A DNA stretch of 64,000 nt from Streptomyces albiflavescens (GCF_014645835.1 NZ_BMMM01000012.1:269474-333473), one strand, 5' to 3'. Positions 16,210 through 25,176 are shown, counted from the stretch's first letter. Numbers and translations are program-made. Notes: generated from the letters alone by a model not told the origin.

Positions 16210-18348
16210 GTGCGTACCGCCAAGCCTCGAACCATCGTCATCTGGACCCTCGTCGCGCTGGTGGGCGCCGCGGGCTGGTCCGTGCTCGCGCTCTCGCGGG
16301 GCGAGAACGTGTCGGCCGCCTGGATGGTCGCCGCCGCGCTCGGCTCGTACGCGATCGCCTATCGCTTCTACGCGAAGTTCATCGCGCACAAGGTGCTCAA
16401 GGTCGACGGCACACGAGCCACCCCTGCGGAGCGGCTGAACAACGGCATCGACTTCCATCCGACGGACCGGCGCGTGCTGCTCGGCCACCACTTCGCAGCG
16501 ATCGCGGGCGCGGGCCCGCTGGTCGGCCCGGTGCTGGCCGCGCAGATGGGCTATCTGCCCGGCACCATCTGGATCATCGCCGGAGTGATCTTCGCGGGCG
16601 CGGTCCAGGACATGGTGGTCCTGTTCTTCTCCACGCGCCGGGACGGGCGGTCGCTCGGGCAGATGGCCCGTGAGGAGATCGGCCCGTTCGGCGGGGCGGC
16701 GGCGCTGCTCGCCGCCTTCGCCATCATGATCATCCTGCTCGGGGTGCTCGCACTGGTGATCGTGAACGCGCTCGCCGCCTCCCCCTGGGGCACGTTCTCG
16801 ATCGGGATGACGATCCCGATCGCCCTGCTGATGGGCTTCTACCTGCGCGTCCTGCGCCCGGGACGGGTCACCGAGGTGTCGCTGATCGGCGTGGCGCTCC
16901 TGCTGCTCGCCCTCGTCGCGGGCCGCTGGGTCGCCGAGTCCTCGTGGGCCGGCACCTTCACCCTCGCCCCCTCCACCCTGGTCATCTGGCTGGTGGCGTA
17001 CGGCTTCATCGCCTCGATCCTGCCGGTCTGGATGCTCCTCGCACCCCGCGACTACCTCTCCACCTTCATGAAGATCGGCACGATCGCGCTGCTCGCGCTC
17101 GGCGTCGTCATCGCGCTGCCGACGCTGAAGATGGACGCGGTCACGGACTTCGCCGAGCGGGGCGACGGCCCGGTGTTCGCGGGTTCGCTCTTCCCGTTCG
17201 TCTTCATCACCATCGCCTGCGGCGCCCTCTCCGGTTTCCACGCACTCATCTCGTCCGGCACGACGCCCAAGATGATCCAGAAGGAGACGCAGGTCCGGAT
17301 GATCGGGTACGGCTCCATGCTGATGGAGTCGTCGGTCGCGATCATGGCCCTGGTCGCCGCGTGCATCATCGACCCGGGCCTGTACTTCGCCATGAACGCG
17401 CCCGCGGGCGTCGTCGGCACCACCGTCGAGTCGGCTTCGCACGCGGTCGCGAACTTCGGGTACACCATCTCCCCGGCGGACCTCGCGAAAGCCGCGCACC
17501 AGGTGGAGGAGCAGAGTCTGCTCTCCCGCACCGGCGGCGCGCCCACTCTCGCCGTCGGTGTCTCGGAGATCTTCTCGAAGGTCACCGGCGGAAGTCTGCG
17601 CGCCTTCTGGTACCACTTCGCAATCATGTTCGAGGCGCTGTTCATCCTGACGGCGCTGGACGCGGGCACACGCGTGGGCCGGTTCATGCTCCAGGACATG
17701 CTGGGGAACGTCTACCGCCCCTTCAAGAACGTGAGTTGGAAGCCCGGCCTGATCGCCACCAGCGCCCTCGTGTGCGGACTGTGGGGCTACTTCCTCTGGG
17801 TCGGTGTCCACGAACCCCTCGGCGGCATCAATCAGCTCTTCCCGATCTTCGGCATCTCGAACCAGCTGCTCGCGGCGGTCGCCCTGGCCGTCTGCACGAC
17901 CCTGCTCGTGAAGTCCGGACGCCTCAAGTGGGCCTGGATCACCGGCATTCCGCTCATCTGGGACGCCACGGTGACGCTCACGGCCAGCTATCAGAAGGTG
18001 TTCTCCGGCGATCCGCGTGTCGGCTTCTTCAAGCAGCGCAGCGTCTACCAGGACGGCATCGACGCCGGAAAGGTCCTGCCGCCCGCCAAGAGCATGGACG
18101 ACATGCACACCGTGGTCACCAACTCCACGGTGGACGGCGTCCTTTCGGCCGTACTCGCCGTCCTCATAGTCGTCGTGATCGTGGACGCGGCCCGGGTGTG
18201 CGTCCGGCACGTACGCCGCCCGGCCCTCTCCACGTTGAGCGAGGCACCGTACGTGGAGTCGAAGATCGTCGCCCCGGCCGGGCTGATCCCGACCCAGAGG
18301 GAGAGGCGGGAGGAGCGAGATGCGATCGGCGCTGCACCGGGCAGCTAG
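16210..18348 (+). CDS. cstA: Carbon starvation protein CstA (pyruvate/peptide uptake)
   Basis: Large membrane transporter of 712 residues with about 16-18 predicted helices. In other bacteria CstA imports pyruvate or peptides when carbon is scarce. The CstA signature is clear: PTDRRVLLGHHFAAIAGAGPLVGPVLAAQMG (about 77-107) and the later SGTTPKMIQKETQ. The C-terminal third carries the CstA 5TM domain (KPGLIATSALVCGLWGYFLW). GTG 16210 follows GGGAGGACGAAC. The C-terminus overlaps the small ybdD gene by 29 nt, the usual cstA-ybdD arrangement. Confidence 0.92.
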   Translation: MRTAKPRTIVIWTLVALVGAAGWSVLALSRGENVSAAWMVAAALGSYAIAYRFYAKFIAHKVLKVDGTRATPAERLNNGIDFHPTDRRVLLGHHFAAIAGAGPLVGPVLAAQMGYLPGTIWIIAGVIFAGAVQDMVVLFFSTRRDGRSLGQMAREEIGPFGGAAALLAAFAIMIILLGVLALVIVNALAASPWGTFSIGMTIPIALLMGFYLRVLRPGRVTEVSLIGVALLLLALVAGRWVAESSWAGTFTLAPSTLVIWLVAYGFIASILPVWMLLAPRDYLSTFMKIGTIALLALGVVIALPTLKMDAVTDFAERGDGPVFAGSLFPFVFITIACGALSGFHALISSGTTPKMIQKETQVRMIGYGSMLMESSVAIMALVAACIIDPGLYFAMNAPAGVVGTTVESASHAVANFGYTISPADLAKAAHQVEEQSLLSRTGGAPTLAVGVSEIFSKVTGGSLRAFWYHFAIMFEALFILTALDAGTRVGRFMLQDMLGNVYRPFKNVSWKPGLIATSALVCGLWGYFLWVGVHEPLGGINQLFPIFGISNQLLAAVALAVCTTLLVKSGRLKWAWITGIPLIWDATVTLTASYQKVFSGDPRVGFFKQRSVYQDGIDAGKVLPPAKSMDDMHTVVTNSTVDGVLSAVLAVLIVVVIVDAARVCVRHVRRPALSTLSEAPYVESKIVAPAGLIPTQRERREERDAIGAAPGS

Positions 18349-18520
18349 CGGAATCCGTTGGTATATACGGGAGCTGACGGATGAATCCGCATATGACCGC
18401 TATGTCGCACACATCCGCCAAGACCACCCGGACGCCCCCGTGCCGTCACGCCGGGACTTCGAACGAGCACGCACGGACCGTCAGGAGGAGGACCCGCGCC
18501 AAGGGTTCCGCTGCTGCTGA
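18320..18520 (+). CDS. YbdD/YjiX family small protein
   Basis: A 66-residue cytoplasmic protein of the DUF466 (YbdD/YjiX) family, almost always encoded right after cstA-type transporters and needed for pyruvate transport in E. coli relatives. The family motif YDRYVAHIRQDHPDAPVPSRRDFE spans about 25-48. The ATG sits inside the last codons of cstA with GGGAGGAGC upstream as ribosome site, so it is co-translated. Confidence 0.88.
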   Translation: MRSALHRAASGIRWYIRELTDESAYDRYVAHIRQDHPDAPVPSRRDFERARTDRQEEDPRQGFRCC

Positions 18521-18572
18521 AGGCCGGACCCTACCCCACACGAACCCTCCACATCCGCTATCCGGAGGGGGG

Positions 18573-18587
18573 TTCCATAAAGCGGAA
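18573..18587. promoter_or_regulatory. TTCC-N7-GGAA palindrome upstream of the DUF3311-mctP operon
   Basis: Inverted repeat TTCCATAAAGCGGAA, 60 bp before the DUF3311 start. Its form resembles sites bound by IclR-type regulators of organic-acid transport, but this is only a pattern resemblance. Confidence 0.35.
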
Positions 18588-18646
18588 TCGTCGCCTAGAT
18601 TGCCTGCGCGTTACACAGGTGATCAGTGAGGGGACGGAGCCGCCAT

Positions 18647-18910
18647 ATGTCAGATGTGCCCGAAGTGAAGCCACCGGCGGTGACGCCGGTCCGTGTCGTG
18701 ATAGCCCTCTGCCTGTTCGCCCCCTTCGTGGCGATGCTGTGGGTCGGCTCGTACGCGAAGACGGATCCGGCCTTCATCGGCATCCCGTTCTTCTACTGGT
18801 ACCAGATGCTGTGGGTGCTCATCTCCACGGCGCTGACGATGATCGCCTACAAGCTCTGGCAGCGTGACCAGCGTGCCCGCGCCACCACGAAGGGCGGTGT
18901 CGAGGCATGA
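18647..18910 (+). CDS. DUF3311 small membrane protein (transporter partner)
   Basis: An 87-residue protein with two predicted membrane helices (about 17-37 and 49-69) separated by a short loop containing FFYWYQMLWVL, typical of DUF3311. Such proteins are paired with SSS-family symporters, like the small subunit YhdT of PanF systems. ATG 18647 is preceded by GAGGGGACGGAGC. The stop overlaps the mctP start as ATGA, so the two are coupled. An upstream GTG at 18626 in frame would remove the ribosome site and is rejected. Confidence 0.85.
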   Translation: MSDVPEVKPPAVTPVRVVIALCLFAPFVAMLWVGSYAKTDPAFIGIPFFYWYQMLWVLISTALTMIAYKLWQRDQRARATTKGGVEA

Positions 18911-20517
18911 AGGACGGCGTGAACGGCGTGGCACTCGCCGTCTTCATCTTCTTCTTCCTGGCCGTCACGGTCATGGGCTTCCTGGCCGCGCGCTGGCGCA
19001 GAGCCGACGACGAGCACAGCCTCGACGAATGGGGCCTGGGCGGACGCTCGTTCGGCACCTGGATCACCTGGTTCCTGCTCGGCGGCGACCTCTACACGGC
19101 GTACACCTTCGTCGCCGTACCGGCCGCGATCTACGCGGCGGGCGCCGCCGGCTTCTTCGCGGTCCCGTACACCATCCTGGTCTACCCGCTGATCTTCACG
19201 TTCCTCCCCCGCCTGTGGTCGGTCTCCCACAAGCACGGATACGTGACGACGTCGGACTTCGTGCGCGGCCGCTTCGGCTCGAAGGGCCTGTCCCTCGCCG
19301 TGGCCGTCACGGGCATCCTGGCCACCATGCCGTACATCGCGCTCCAACTGGTCGGCATCCAGGCCGTCCTGGACGTGATGGGCGTGGGCGGCGGCGAGAA
19401 CACGAACTGGTTCATGAAGGACCTCCCGCTCCTCATCGCCTTCGGCGTACTGGCCGCGTACACCTACTCCTCCGGCCTGCGCGCCCCGGCCCTGATCGCG
19501 TTCGTGAAGGACACCCTGATCTACATCGTGATCGCGGTGGCCATCATCTACATCCCGATCAAGCTGGGCGGGTTCGACGAGATCTTCAAGGCAGCGGGCG
19601 ACAAGTACACGGCGGCGGGCGCGGGCGGAATCGTCCCCGCCGAAGCGGGCCAGTGGACATACGCCACTCTCGCCCTGGGCTCGGCACTGGCGCTCTTCAT
19701 GTACCCGCACTCGATCACGGCGACGCTGTCGAGCCGCAGCCGCAACGTCATCCGCCGCAACACCACGATCCTCCCCCTCTACTCCCTGATGCTGGGCCTG
19801 CTCGCGCTGCTCGGTTTCATGGCGATCGCGGCCGGAGTGAAGGTCACGAACGGCCAGCTCGCCATCCCTCAGCTCTTCGAGACCATGTTCCCGGACTGGT
19901 TCGCGGGCGTGGCCTTCGCCGCCATCGGCATCGGAGCCCTGGTCCCCGCGGCCATCATGTCGATCGCGGCCGCGAACCTCTTCACGCGCAACATCTACAA
20001 GGACTTCATCAAGCCGGACGCGACCCCCCAGCAGGAGACCAAGGTCTCCAAGCTGGTCTCGCTCCTGGTGAAGGTCGGCGCGCTGGTCTTCGTCCTCACC
20101 ATGGACAAGACGGTCGCGATCAACTTCCAGCTCCTCGGTGGCATCTGGATCCTGCAGACCTTCCCGGCCCTGGTCGGCGGCCTGTTCACCCGGTGGTTCC
20201 ACCGCTGGGCGCTGCTCGTGGGCTGGGCCGTCGGCATGCTCTACGGCACACTCGCGGCGTACGGGGTCGCCTCCCCGACGCAGAAGCACTTCGGCGGCAG
20301 CGCGAAGGAGATCCCCGGGATCGGGGAGATCGGCTACATCGGCCTCACCGCGTTCGTACTCAACGTCGTGGTGACCGTCGTCCTCACCTTCGCCTTCCGC
20401 GCGTTCAAGGCCCCCGAGGGCATCGACGAGACGTCCCCCGAGGACTACACGGCGGACGCGGGCGACCCCGGCGTCGAGGCGGAACTCCCACCGGCCACGG
20501 CGGGCGCGAGCCACTAG
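18907..20517 (+). CDS. mctP: Monocarboxylate/sodium symporter MctP (SSS family)
   Basis: Sodium:solute symporter of 536 residues with about 13 predicted helices, closest in pattern to rhizobial MctP and actinobacterial monocarboxylate (lactate, pyruvate, acetate) permeases. Visible SSS features are DEWGLGGRSFGTWITWFLLGGD near the start of helix 2 and the helix 8-9 segment FMYPHSITATLSSRSRNVIRRN. It is translationally coupled to the DUF3311 gene and lies next to cstA-ybdD, making this a four-gene pyruvate/monocarboxylate uptake locus. Confidence 0.87.
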   Translation: MKDGVNGVALAVFIFFFLAVTVMGFLAARWRRADDEHSLDEWGLGGRSFGTWITWFLLGGDLYTAYTFVAVPAAIYAAGAAGFFAVPYTILVYPLIFTFLPRLWSVSHKHGYVTTSDFVRGRFGSKGLSLAVAVTGILATMPYIALQLVGIQAVLDVMGVGGGENTNWFMKDLPLLIAFGVLAAYTYSSGLRAPALIAFVKDTLIYIVIAVAIIYIPIKLGGFDEIFKAAGDKYTAAGAGGIVPAEAGQWTYATLALGSALALFMYPHSITATLSSRSRNVIRRNTTILPLYSLMLGLLALLGFMAIAAGVKVTNGQLAIPQLFETMFPDWFAGVAFAAIGIGALVPAAIMSIAAANLFTRNIYKDFIKPDATPQQETKVSKLVSLLVKVGALVFVLTMDKTVAINFQLLGGIWILQTFPALVGGLFTRWFHRWALLVGWAVGMLYGTLAAYGVASPTQKHFGGSAKEIPGIGEIGYIGLTAFVLNVVVTVVLTFAFRAFKAPEGIDETSPEDYTADAGDPGVEAELPPATAGASH

Positions 20518-20590
20518 ACCCGGGCTGAGCTCGGCGGCACGATTGCCCGCAGCTGAGCCAGTACGCACCCGCAGTCGCCAGACCACGGAA

Positions 20591-20704
20591 GGGGCCGTGC
20601 CGGTACATCACATGCCCCGTCGCTTACGCGGTTGCCAACAAACAGGACCCTGCAGCCCAAGCGATCTGCCACCGGCGACGGGGCGGATGTACCGGCACGG
20701 CCCC
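20591..20704. repeat. Large imperfect inverted repeat downstream of mctP
   Basis: Left arm 20591-20623 and right arm 20675-20704: a 19-bp perfect outer stem (GGGGCCGTGCCGGTACATC), a small asymmetric bulge, then a 10-bp inner stem (GCCCCGTCGC), around a 51-nt loop. It starts 73 nt after the mctP stop. Confidence 0.9.
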
Positions 20705-20712
20705 GCCCCGCC

Positions 20713-20815
20713 CACCGACCGCAGGCGAACCGCCCCACCGAGCCGCAGGCGCAAACGCCCCACCGAGCCACAGGCGCAAACGCGCCACCGAGCTCAGGCG
20801 CAAACGCAGACGCAG
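20713..20815. repeat. About 25-bp degenerate tandem repeat (4 units)
   Basis: Units begin CACCGACCGCAGG or CACCGAGCCGCAGG-like and continue GCGCAAACGCCC. They lie just after the large inverted repeat and before the hairpin at 20825. No gene is supportable in 20518-20884. Confidence 0.75.
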
Positions 20816-20824
20816 ACACCACAG

Positions 20825-20857
20825 GACGGGCCGCCGGACAAAATCCGGCGGCCCGTC
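20825..20857 (+). terminator. Hairpin before the GNAT gene
   Basis: Perfect 14-bp stem GACGGGCCGCCGGA and complement with loop CAAAA, ending 27 nt before the GNAT start. It probably stops mctP read-through. Confidence 0.75.
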
Positions 20858-20884
20858 GCCGTGCCCGTCCGGCACACTCCCCGC

Positions 20885-21403
20885 ATGGACATCGTCATCA
20901 GACGCGCACAGCCCGAGGAGTACGCCACCGTCGGCGAGATCACCGCGCAGGCCTACCTCGGAGACGGCCTGCTCGACTTCGGGGAGCACGACGAGTACCT
21001 CGGAGAGCTGCGGAACGTGGCCAAGCGGGCCGCCGCCGCGGACGTACTCGTCGCGGTGGCCCACGACCGCGTACTCGGCGGCGTGACCTTCGTCCCGCAA
21101 GGCGGCCCCATGGCCGACATAGCCCGCCGGGGCGAGGCGGAGATCCGCATGCTCGCGGTCGCGCCCGAGGCCCGCGGCCGGGGCGCGGGCGAATCCCTCG
21201 TCCGCGCCTGCATCGACCGCGCACGCGCCACGGAAGGCTGCGTACGCGTCGTCCTCTCCACCCAGCGCACGATGCTCACAGCCCACCGCATCTACGAACG
21301 TCTCGGCTTCACCCGCACCCCCGACCGCGACTGGAACCCGATCCCGGACATCGACGACATCCTGCTGCTCACCTACGAGTTGGCGCTCAAGCACACTCCG
21401 TAG
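20885..21403 (+). CDS. GNAT-family N-acetyltransferase
   Basis: Acetyl-CoA-dependent N-acetyltransferase of 172 residues; substrate unknown. The acetyl-CoA loop is MLAVAPEARGRGAGESLVRACI (about 89-110), with the R/Q-x-x-G-x-G/A motif. The C-terminal IYERLGFTRTPD is the usual motif B. ATG 20885 opens directly on the IRRAQPEEY strand typical of these proteins. It stands alone between a terminator and the nrd regulatory region. There is no clear ribosome site, so a leaderless message is possible. Confidence 0.85.
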   Translation: MDIVIRRAQPEEYATVGEITAQAYLGDGLLDFGEHDEYLGELRNVAKRAAAADVLVAVAHDRVLGGVTFVPQGGPMADIARRGEAEIRMLAVAPEARGRGAGESLVRACIDRARATEGCVRVVLSTQRTMLTAHRIYERLGFTRTPDRDWNPIPDIDDILLLTYELALKHTP

Positions 21404-21423
21404 CACTCCCCGACGCCGACGCG

Positions 21424-21470
21424 ACACAACATGTGGGGGTGCTCCCGCAGCCCGGCACAAGATGTATGCT
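21424..21470 (+). promoter_or_regulatory. Two NrdR boxes upstream of the nrdAB leader
   Basis: ACACAACATGTGGGGG (21424-21439) and GCACAAGATGTATGCT (21455-21470). Left halves match the NrdR consensus ACACWATATATWGTGT well. Their 31-bp spacing is the hallmark of NrdR tandem sites. TATGCT in the second box could be the -10 element. Confidence 0.75.
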
Positions 21471-21472
21471 CA

Positions 21473-21636
21473 TGCTCGCTGTCGTCGCAGGGGAATCCGG
21501 TGCGAATCCGGAACTGTCCCGCAACGGTGTACTTGTACGTGTTCATGCCCAGCAGAGCCGCGTACGAGTTTCAGTCCGAGGACCTGCCGACAGCGCGCCC
21601 CGGCCATCCGGCCCGGGCGCCGACGACGTCCGGGCC
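21473..21636 (+). ncRNA. Cobalamin riboswitch controlling nrdAB
   Basis: The leader contains the conserved B12-aptamer signature: GGGAATCCGGTGCGAATCCG at 21490-21509, then GAACTGTCCCGCAACGGTGTA, and after a variable arm AGTCCGAGGACCTGCCGACA at 21573-21592. A GGCCCGG/CCGGGCC hairpin (21610-21636) follows as possible terminator or expression platform. In S. coelicolor coenzyme B12 represses this class Ia operon through such a riboswitch, so the B12-dependent class II enzyme is used when B12 is present. Confidence 0.92.
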
Positions 21637-21739
21637 TCGCGGAATGGGCCGGTGGACGCGGTGCGCCGCTGCCCAGAAGCGCCCCCGTGTGCCCCGCTCC
21701 TCCCCAACAGGCCCCGTGCCGAGCGAGGGAGAGCCCCAA

Positions 21740-24151
21740 GTGACCATCGCGCCAGCCGACCCGGCTTCAGCTTCCGTTTCCGTGAAGCAGGTCCCGGTGG
21801 AGACGGACGGTCCCGGTACCACGCTGCTGCGTACCCTGACCGACCTCACCGCCGACCTCCCCGACGCCGACCCCGGCCGGGTCGCCGCCGCCGCGCTGCG
21901 CGGCCGGTCCGCCCGCGCGGACGACGCGGAGCTGCGCGAACTGGCCACCGAGGCCGCCGCGGGCCTCATCTCCGAGGACCCCGCGTACTCCCGCCTCGCC
22001 GCCCGCCTGCTGACGATCAGCATCGCGGCGGAGGCCGCCTCGCAGGGCGTGCGGTCCTTCTCCGAGTCGATCGCCACCGGCCACCGCGAGGGTCTGATCG
22101 CCGACCGTACGGCGGAGTTCGTACGGCTGCACACGGCCCGCCTGGACGAACTGATCGACGTGCACGCCGACGACCGCTTCGGCTACTTCGGCCTGCGCAC
22201 CCTGCACAGCCGCTATCTGCTCCGGCACCCGATCACGCGCAAGGTCGTCGAGACGCCCCAGCACTTCATGCTCCGGGTGGCGTCCGGCCTCGCCGCGGAC
22301 ACTGTGCTCGATTCAAAGACGGGGACCAGAGCGCTCGACGAAGTCGCCGCCCTCTACCGGCTCATGAGCCGCCTCGACTATCTCCCCTCCTCCCCCACGC
22401 TCTTCAACTCCGGTACACGGCACCCCCAGATGTCGTCCTGCTACCTCCTCGACTCCCCGCTGGACGAGCTGGACTCGATCTACGACCGCTACCACCAGGT
22501 CGCGCGCCTGTCGAAGCACGCGGGCGGCATCGGCCTGTCGTACTCCCGGATCCGTTCCCGCGGTTCGCTGATCCGCGGCACGAACGGGCACTCCAACGGC
22601 ATCGTCCCGTTCCTCAAGACCCTCGACGCCTCGGTCGCCGCGGTGAACCAGGGCGGCCGGCGCAAGGGCGCGGCCGCGGTCTACCTGGAGACCTGGCACT
22701 CCGACATCGAGGAGTTCCTGGAGCTGCGCGACAACACCGGTGAGGACGCCAGGCGTACGCACAATCTGAACCTCGCGCACTGGATCCCGGACGAGTTCAT
22801 GCGCCGGGTGAACGAGGACGCCGCCTGGTCCCTCTTCTCCCCGTCCGACGTACCCGAGCTGGTCGACCTGTGGGGCGAGGAGTTCGACGCCGCGTACCGC
22901 AGGGCGGAGGCGGCGGGGCTGGCCAAGAAGACCATCCCGGCCCGCGACCTGTACGGCCGCATGATGCGCACCCTCGCGCAGACCGGCAACGGCTGGATGA
23001 CCTTCAAGGACGCCGCCAACCGCACCGCCAACCAGACGGCGGAGCCGGGCCACACCGTTCACTCCTCGAACCTGTGCACCGAGATCCTGGAGGTCACGGA
23101 CGACGGCGAGACGGCGGTCTGCAACCTCGGCTCGGTGAACCTGGGCGCCTTCGTCGACCGGGCGAGCGGCGACATCGACTGGGACCGCCTGGACGAGACG
23201 GTCCGCACGGCCGTCACCTTCCTGGACCGGGTCGTCGACATCAACTTCTACCCGACCGAGCAGGCGGGCCGCTCCAACGCCAAGTGGCGCCCGGTGGGCC
23301 TCGGCGCCATGGGCCTCCAGGACGTCTTCTTCAAGCTCCGTCTCCCCTTCGACTCGCCGGAGGCCCGCGCCCTCTCCACGCGCATTGCCGAGCGCATCAT
23401 GCTCGCCGCGTACGAGGCCTCGGCCGACCTCGCCGAGCGCAACGGCCCGCTCCCGGCCTGGGAGAAGACCCGTACGGCCCGCGGTGTCCTGCACCCCGAC
23501 CACTTCGACGTGGAGCTGACCTGGCCGGAGCGCTGGGCGGCGCTGCGGGAACGGATCGCCGCCGTGGGCATGCGCAACTCCCTCCTCCTCGCCATCGCGC
23601 CCACCGCGACGATCGCGTCCATCGCGGGCGTGTACGAGTGCATCGAGCCGCAGGTGTCGAACCTCTTCAAGCGCGAGACGCTCTCCGGCGAGTTCCTCCA
23701 GGTCAACTCCTACCTGGTGGACGAGCTGAAGAAGCTCGGCGTGTGGGACGCGCAGACACGGGAGGCGCTGCGCGAGTCCAACGGCTCGGTGCAGGGCTTC
23801 ACCTGGGTGCCGCAGGACGTGCGCGACCTGTACCGCACCGCGTGGGAGATCCCGCAGCGCGGTCTCATCGACATGGCCGCCGCCCGGACCCCGTTCCTGG
23901 ACCAGGCCCAGTCGCTGAACCTGTTCCTGGAGACGCCGACCATCGGCAAGCTCTCCTCGATGTACGCGTACGCCTGGAAGTCGGGCCTGAAGACGACGTA
24001 CTACCTGCGCTCCCGCCCGGCGACCCGCATCGCCCGCGCCGCACAGGCGCAGGCGCAGACCCAGACCCCCATCCCCGTACAGGCGACTCCCGACGAAGAC
24101 ACCGTCGCCTGCTCCCTTGAGAACCCCGAGTCCTGCGAGGCCTGCCAGTGA
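21740..24151 (+). CDS. nrdA: Class Ia ribonucleotide reductase, large subunit
   Basis: Catalytic alpha subunit (803 residues) reducing ribonucleoside diphosphates to deoxyribonucleotides. Visible active-site elements: MSSCYLLD (redox cysteine), NLCTEI (radical cysteine flanked by Asn and Glu), AVCNLGSVNL (partner cysteine), and the late ATIASIAGVYECIEPQ stretch of alpha subunits. The C-terminal tail CSLENPESCEACQ carries the shuttle cysteine pair. GTG 21740 is preceded by GAGCGAGGGAGAG and gives MTIAPADPA; the frame is open upstream through the riboswitch but is not coding there. It overlaps nrdB by 4 nt. Confidence 0.95.
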   Translation: MTIAPADPASASVSVKQVPVETDGPGTTLLRTLTDLTADLPDADPGRVAAAALRGRSARADDAELRELATEAAAGLISEDPAYSRLAARLLTISIAAEAASQGVRSFSESIATGHREGLIADRTAEFVRLHTARLDELIDVHADDRFGYFGLRTLHSRYLLRHPITRKVVETPQHFMLRVASGLAADTVLDSKTGTRALDEVAALYRLMSRLDYLPSSPTLFNSGTRHPQMSSCYLLDSPLDELDSIYDRYHQVARLSKHAGGIGLSYSRIRSRGSLIRGTNGHSNGIVPFLKTLDASVAAVNQGGRRKGAAAVYLETWHSDIEEFLELRDNTGEDARRTHNLNLAHWIPDEFMRRVNEDAAWSLFSPSDVPELVDLWGEEFDAAYRRAEAAGLAKKTIPARDLYGRMMRTLAQTGNGWMTFKDAANRTANQTAEPGHTVHSSNLCTEILEVTDDGETAVCNLGSVNLGAFVDRASGDIDWDRLDETVRTAVTFLDRVVDINFYPTEQAGRSNAKWRPVGLGAMGLQDVFFKLRLPFDSPEARALSTRIAERIMLAAYEASADLAERNGPLPAWEKTRTARGVLHPDHFDVELTWPERWAALRERIAAVGMRNSLLLAIAPTATIASIAGVYECIEPQVSNLFKRETLSGEFLQVNSYLVDELKKLGVWDAQTREALRESNGSVQGFTWVPQDVRDLYRTAWEIPQRGLIDMAAARTPFLDQAQSLNLFLETPTIGKLSSMYAYAWKSGLKTTYYLRSRPATRIARAAQAQAQTQTPIPVQATPDEDTVACSLENPESCEACQ

Positions 24152-25164
24152 TGAGCTCTACCGAAAAGAACCTGCTCGACCCAGGCTTCGAACTCACCCT
24201 CCGCCCCATGCGCTACCCGGACTTCTACGAGCGCTACCGGGACGCCATCAAGAACACCTGGACCGTCGAGGAGGTCGACCTCCACTCGGACGTCGCCGAC
24301 CTCGCGAAGCTGTCGCAGGGCGAGCAGCACATGATCGGCCGGCTGGTCGCGTTCTTCGCGACGGGCGACTCGATCGTGGCGAACAACCTCGTGCTGACGC
24401 TGTACAAGCACATCAACTCCCCCGAGGCGCGGCTCTATCTGTCGCGACAACTCTTCGAGGAGGCCGTGCACGTCCAGTTCTACTTGACGCTGCTCGACAC
24501 CTACCTCCCGGACCCGGAGGACCGCGCCGCCGCCTTCGCCGCCGTCGAGAACATCCCCTCCATCCGTGAGAAGGCCGAGTTCTGCTTCAAGTGGATGGAC
24601 TCGGTGGAGAAGCTGGACCGGCTGGAGACGAAGGCCGACCGCCGGCGCTTCCTGCTCAACCTCATCTGTTTCGCCGCGTGCATCGAGGGGCTCTTCTTCT
24701 ACGGGGCCTTCGCGTACGTCTACTGGTTCCGCAGCCGGGGTCTGCTGCACGGCCTGGCGACGGGCACCAACTGGGTGTTCCGGGACGAGACGATGCACAT
24801 GTCCTTCGCCTTCGAGGTGGTCGACACCGTCCGCAAGGAGGAGCCGGAACTCTTCGACGACCTGCTCCAGCAGCAGGTGACCGACATGCTCCGCGAGGCC
24901 GTCGAGGCCGAGCTCCAGTTCGGCCGCGACCTGTGCGGTGACGGTCTGCCGGGCATGAACACCGACTCGATGCGGCAGTACCTGGAGTGCGTCGCCGATC
25001 AGCGCCTGACGCGGCTGGGCTTCGCGCCGGTGTACGGCTCCGAGAACCCCTTCTCCTTCATGGAGCTCCAGGGCGTTCAGGAGCTGACCAACTTCTTCGA
25101 GCGGCGGCCGTCGGCGTACCAGGTCGCGGTGGAAGGAACCGTCGACCTCGACGAGGACTTCTGA
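24148..25164 (+). CDS. nrdB: Class Ia ribonucleotide reductase, small subunit
   Basis: Beta subunit (338 residues) holding the diiron-tyrosyl radical. The EEAVHVQFY segment supplies iron ligands E105 and H108 and the radical tyrosine Y112 (counting from GTG 24148). The second helix, FRDETMHMSF, gives another E-x2-H pair. Presence of the tyrosine makes it class Ia rather than the tyrosine-free Ic type. GTG 24148 and ATG 24151 are both possible starts, each overlapping the nrdA stop, so translation is coupled. Confidence 0.95.
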   Translation: MMSSTEKNLLDPGFELTLRPMRYPDFYERYRDAIKNTWTVEEVDLHSDVADLAKLSQGEQHMIGRLVAFFATGDSIVANNLVLTLYKHINSPEARLYLSRQLFEEAVHVQFYLTLLDTYLPDPEDRAAAFAAVENIPSIREKAEFCFKWMDSVEKLDRLETKADRRRFLLNLICFAACIEGLFFYGAFAYVYWFRSRGLLHGLATGTNWVFRDETMHMSFAFEVVDTVRKEEPELFDDLLQQQVTDMLREAVEAELQFGRDLCGDGLPGMNTDSMRQYLECVADQRLTRLGFAPVYGSENPFSFMELQGVQELTNFFERRPSAYQVAVEGTVDLDEDF

Positions 25165-25176
25165 CGACACCTCAGG

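Noticed and set aside
16078..18210. Leftward 710-codon frame opposite cstA
   Set aside because: Shadow of cstA; charged low-complexity sequence.
18847..20586. Leftward 579-codon frame opposite mctP
   Set aside because: Shadow of mctP; composition of Asp/Glu/Arg repeats.
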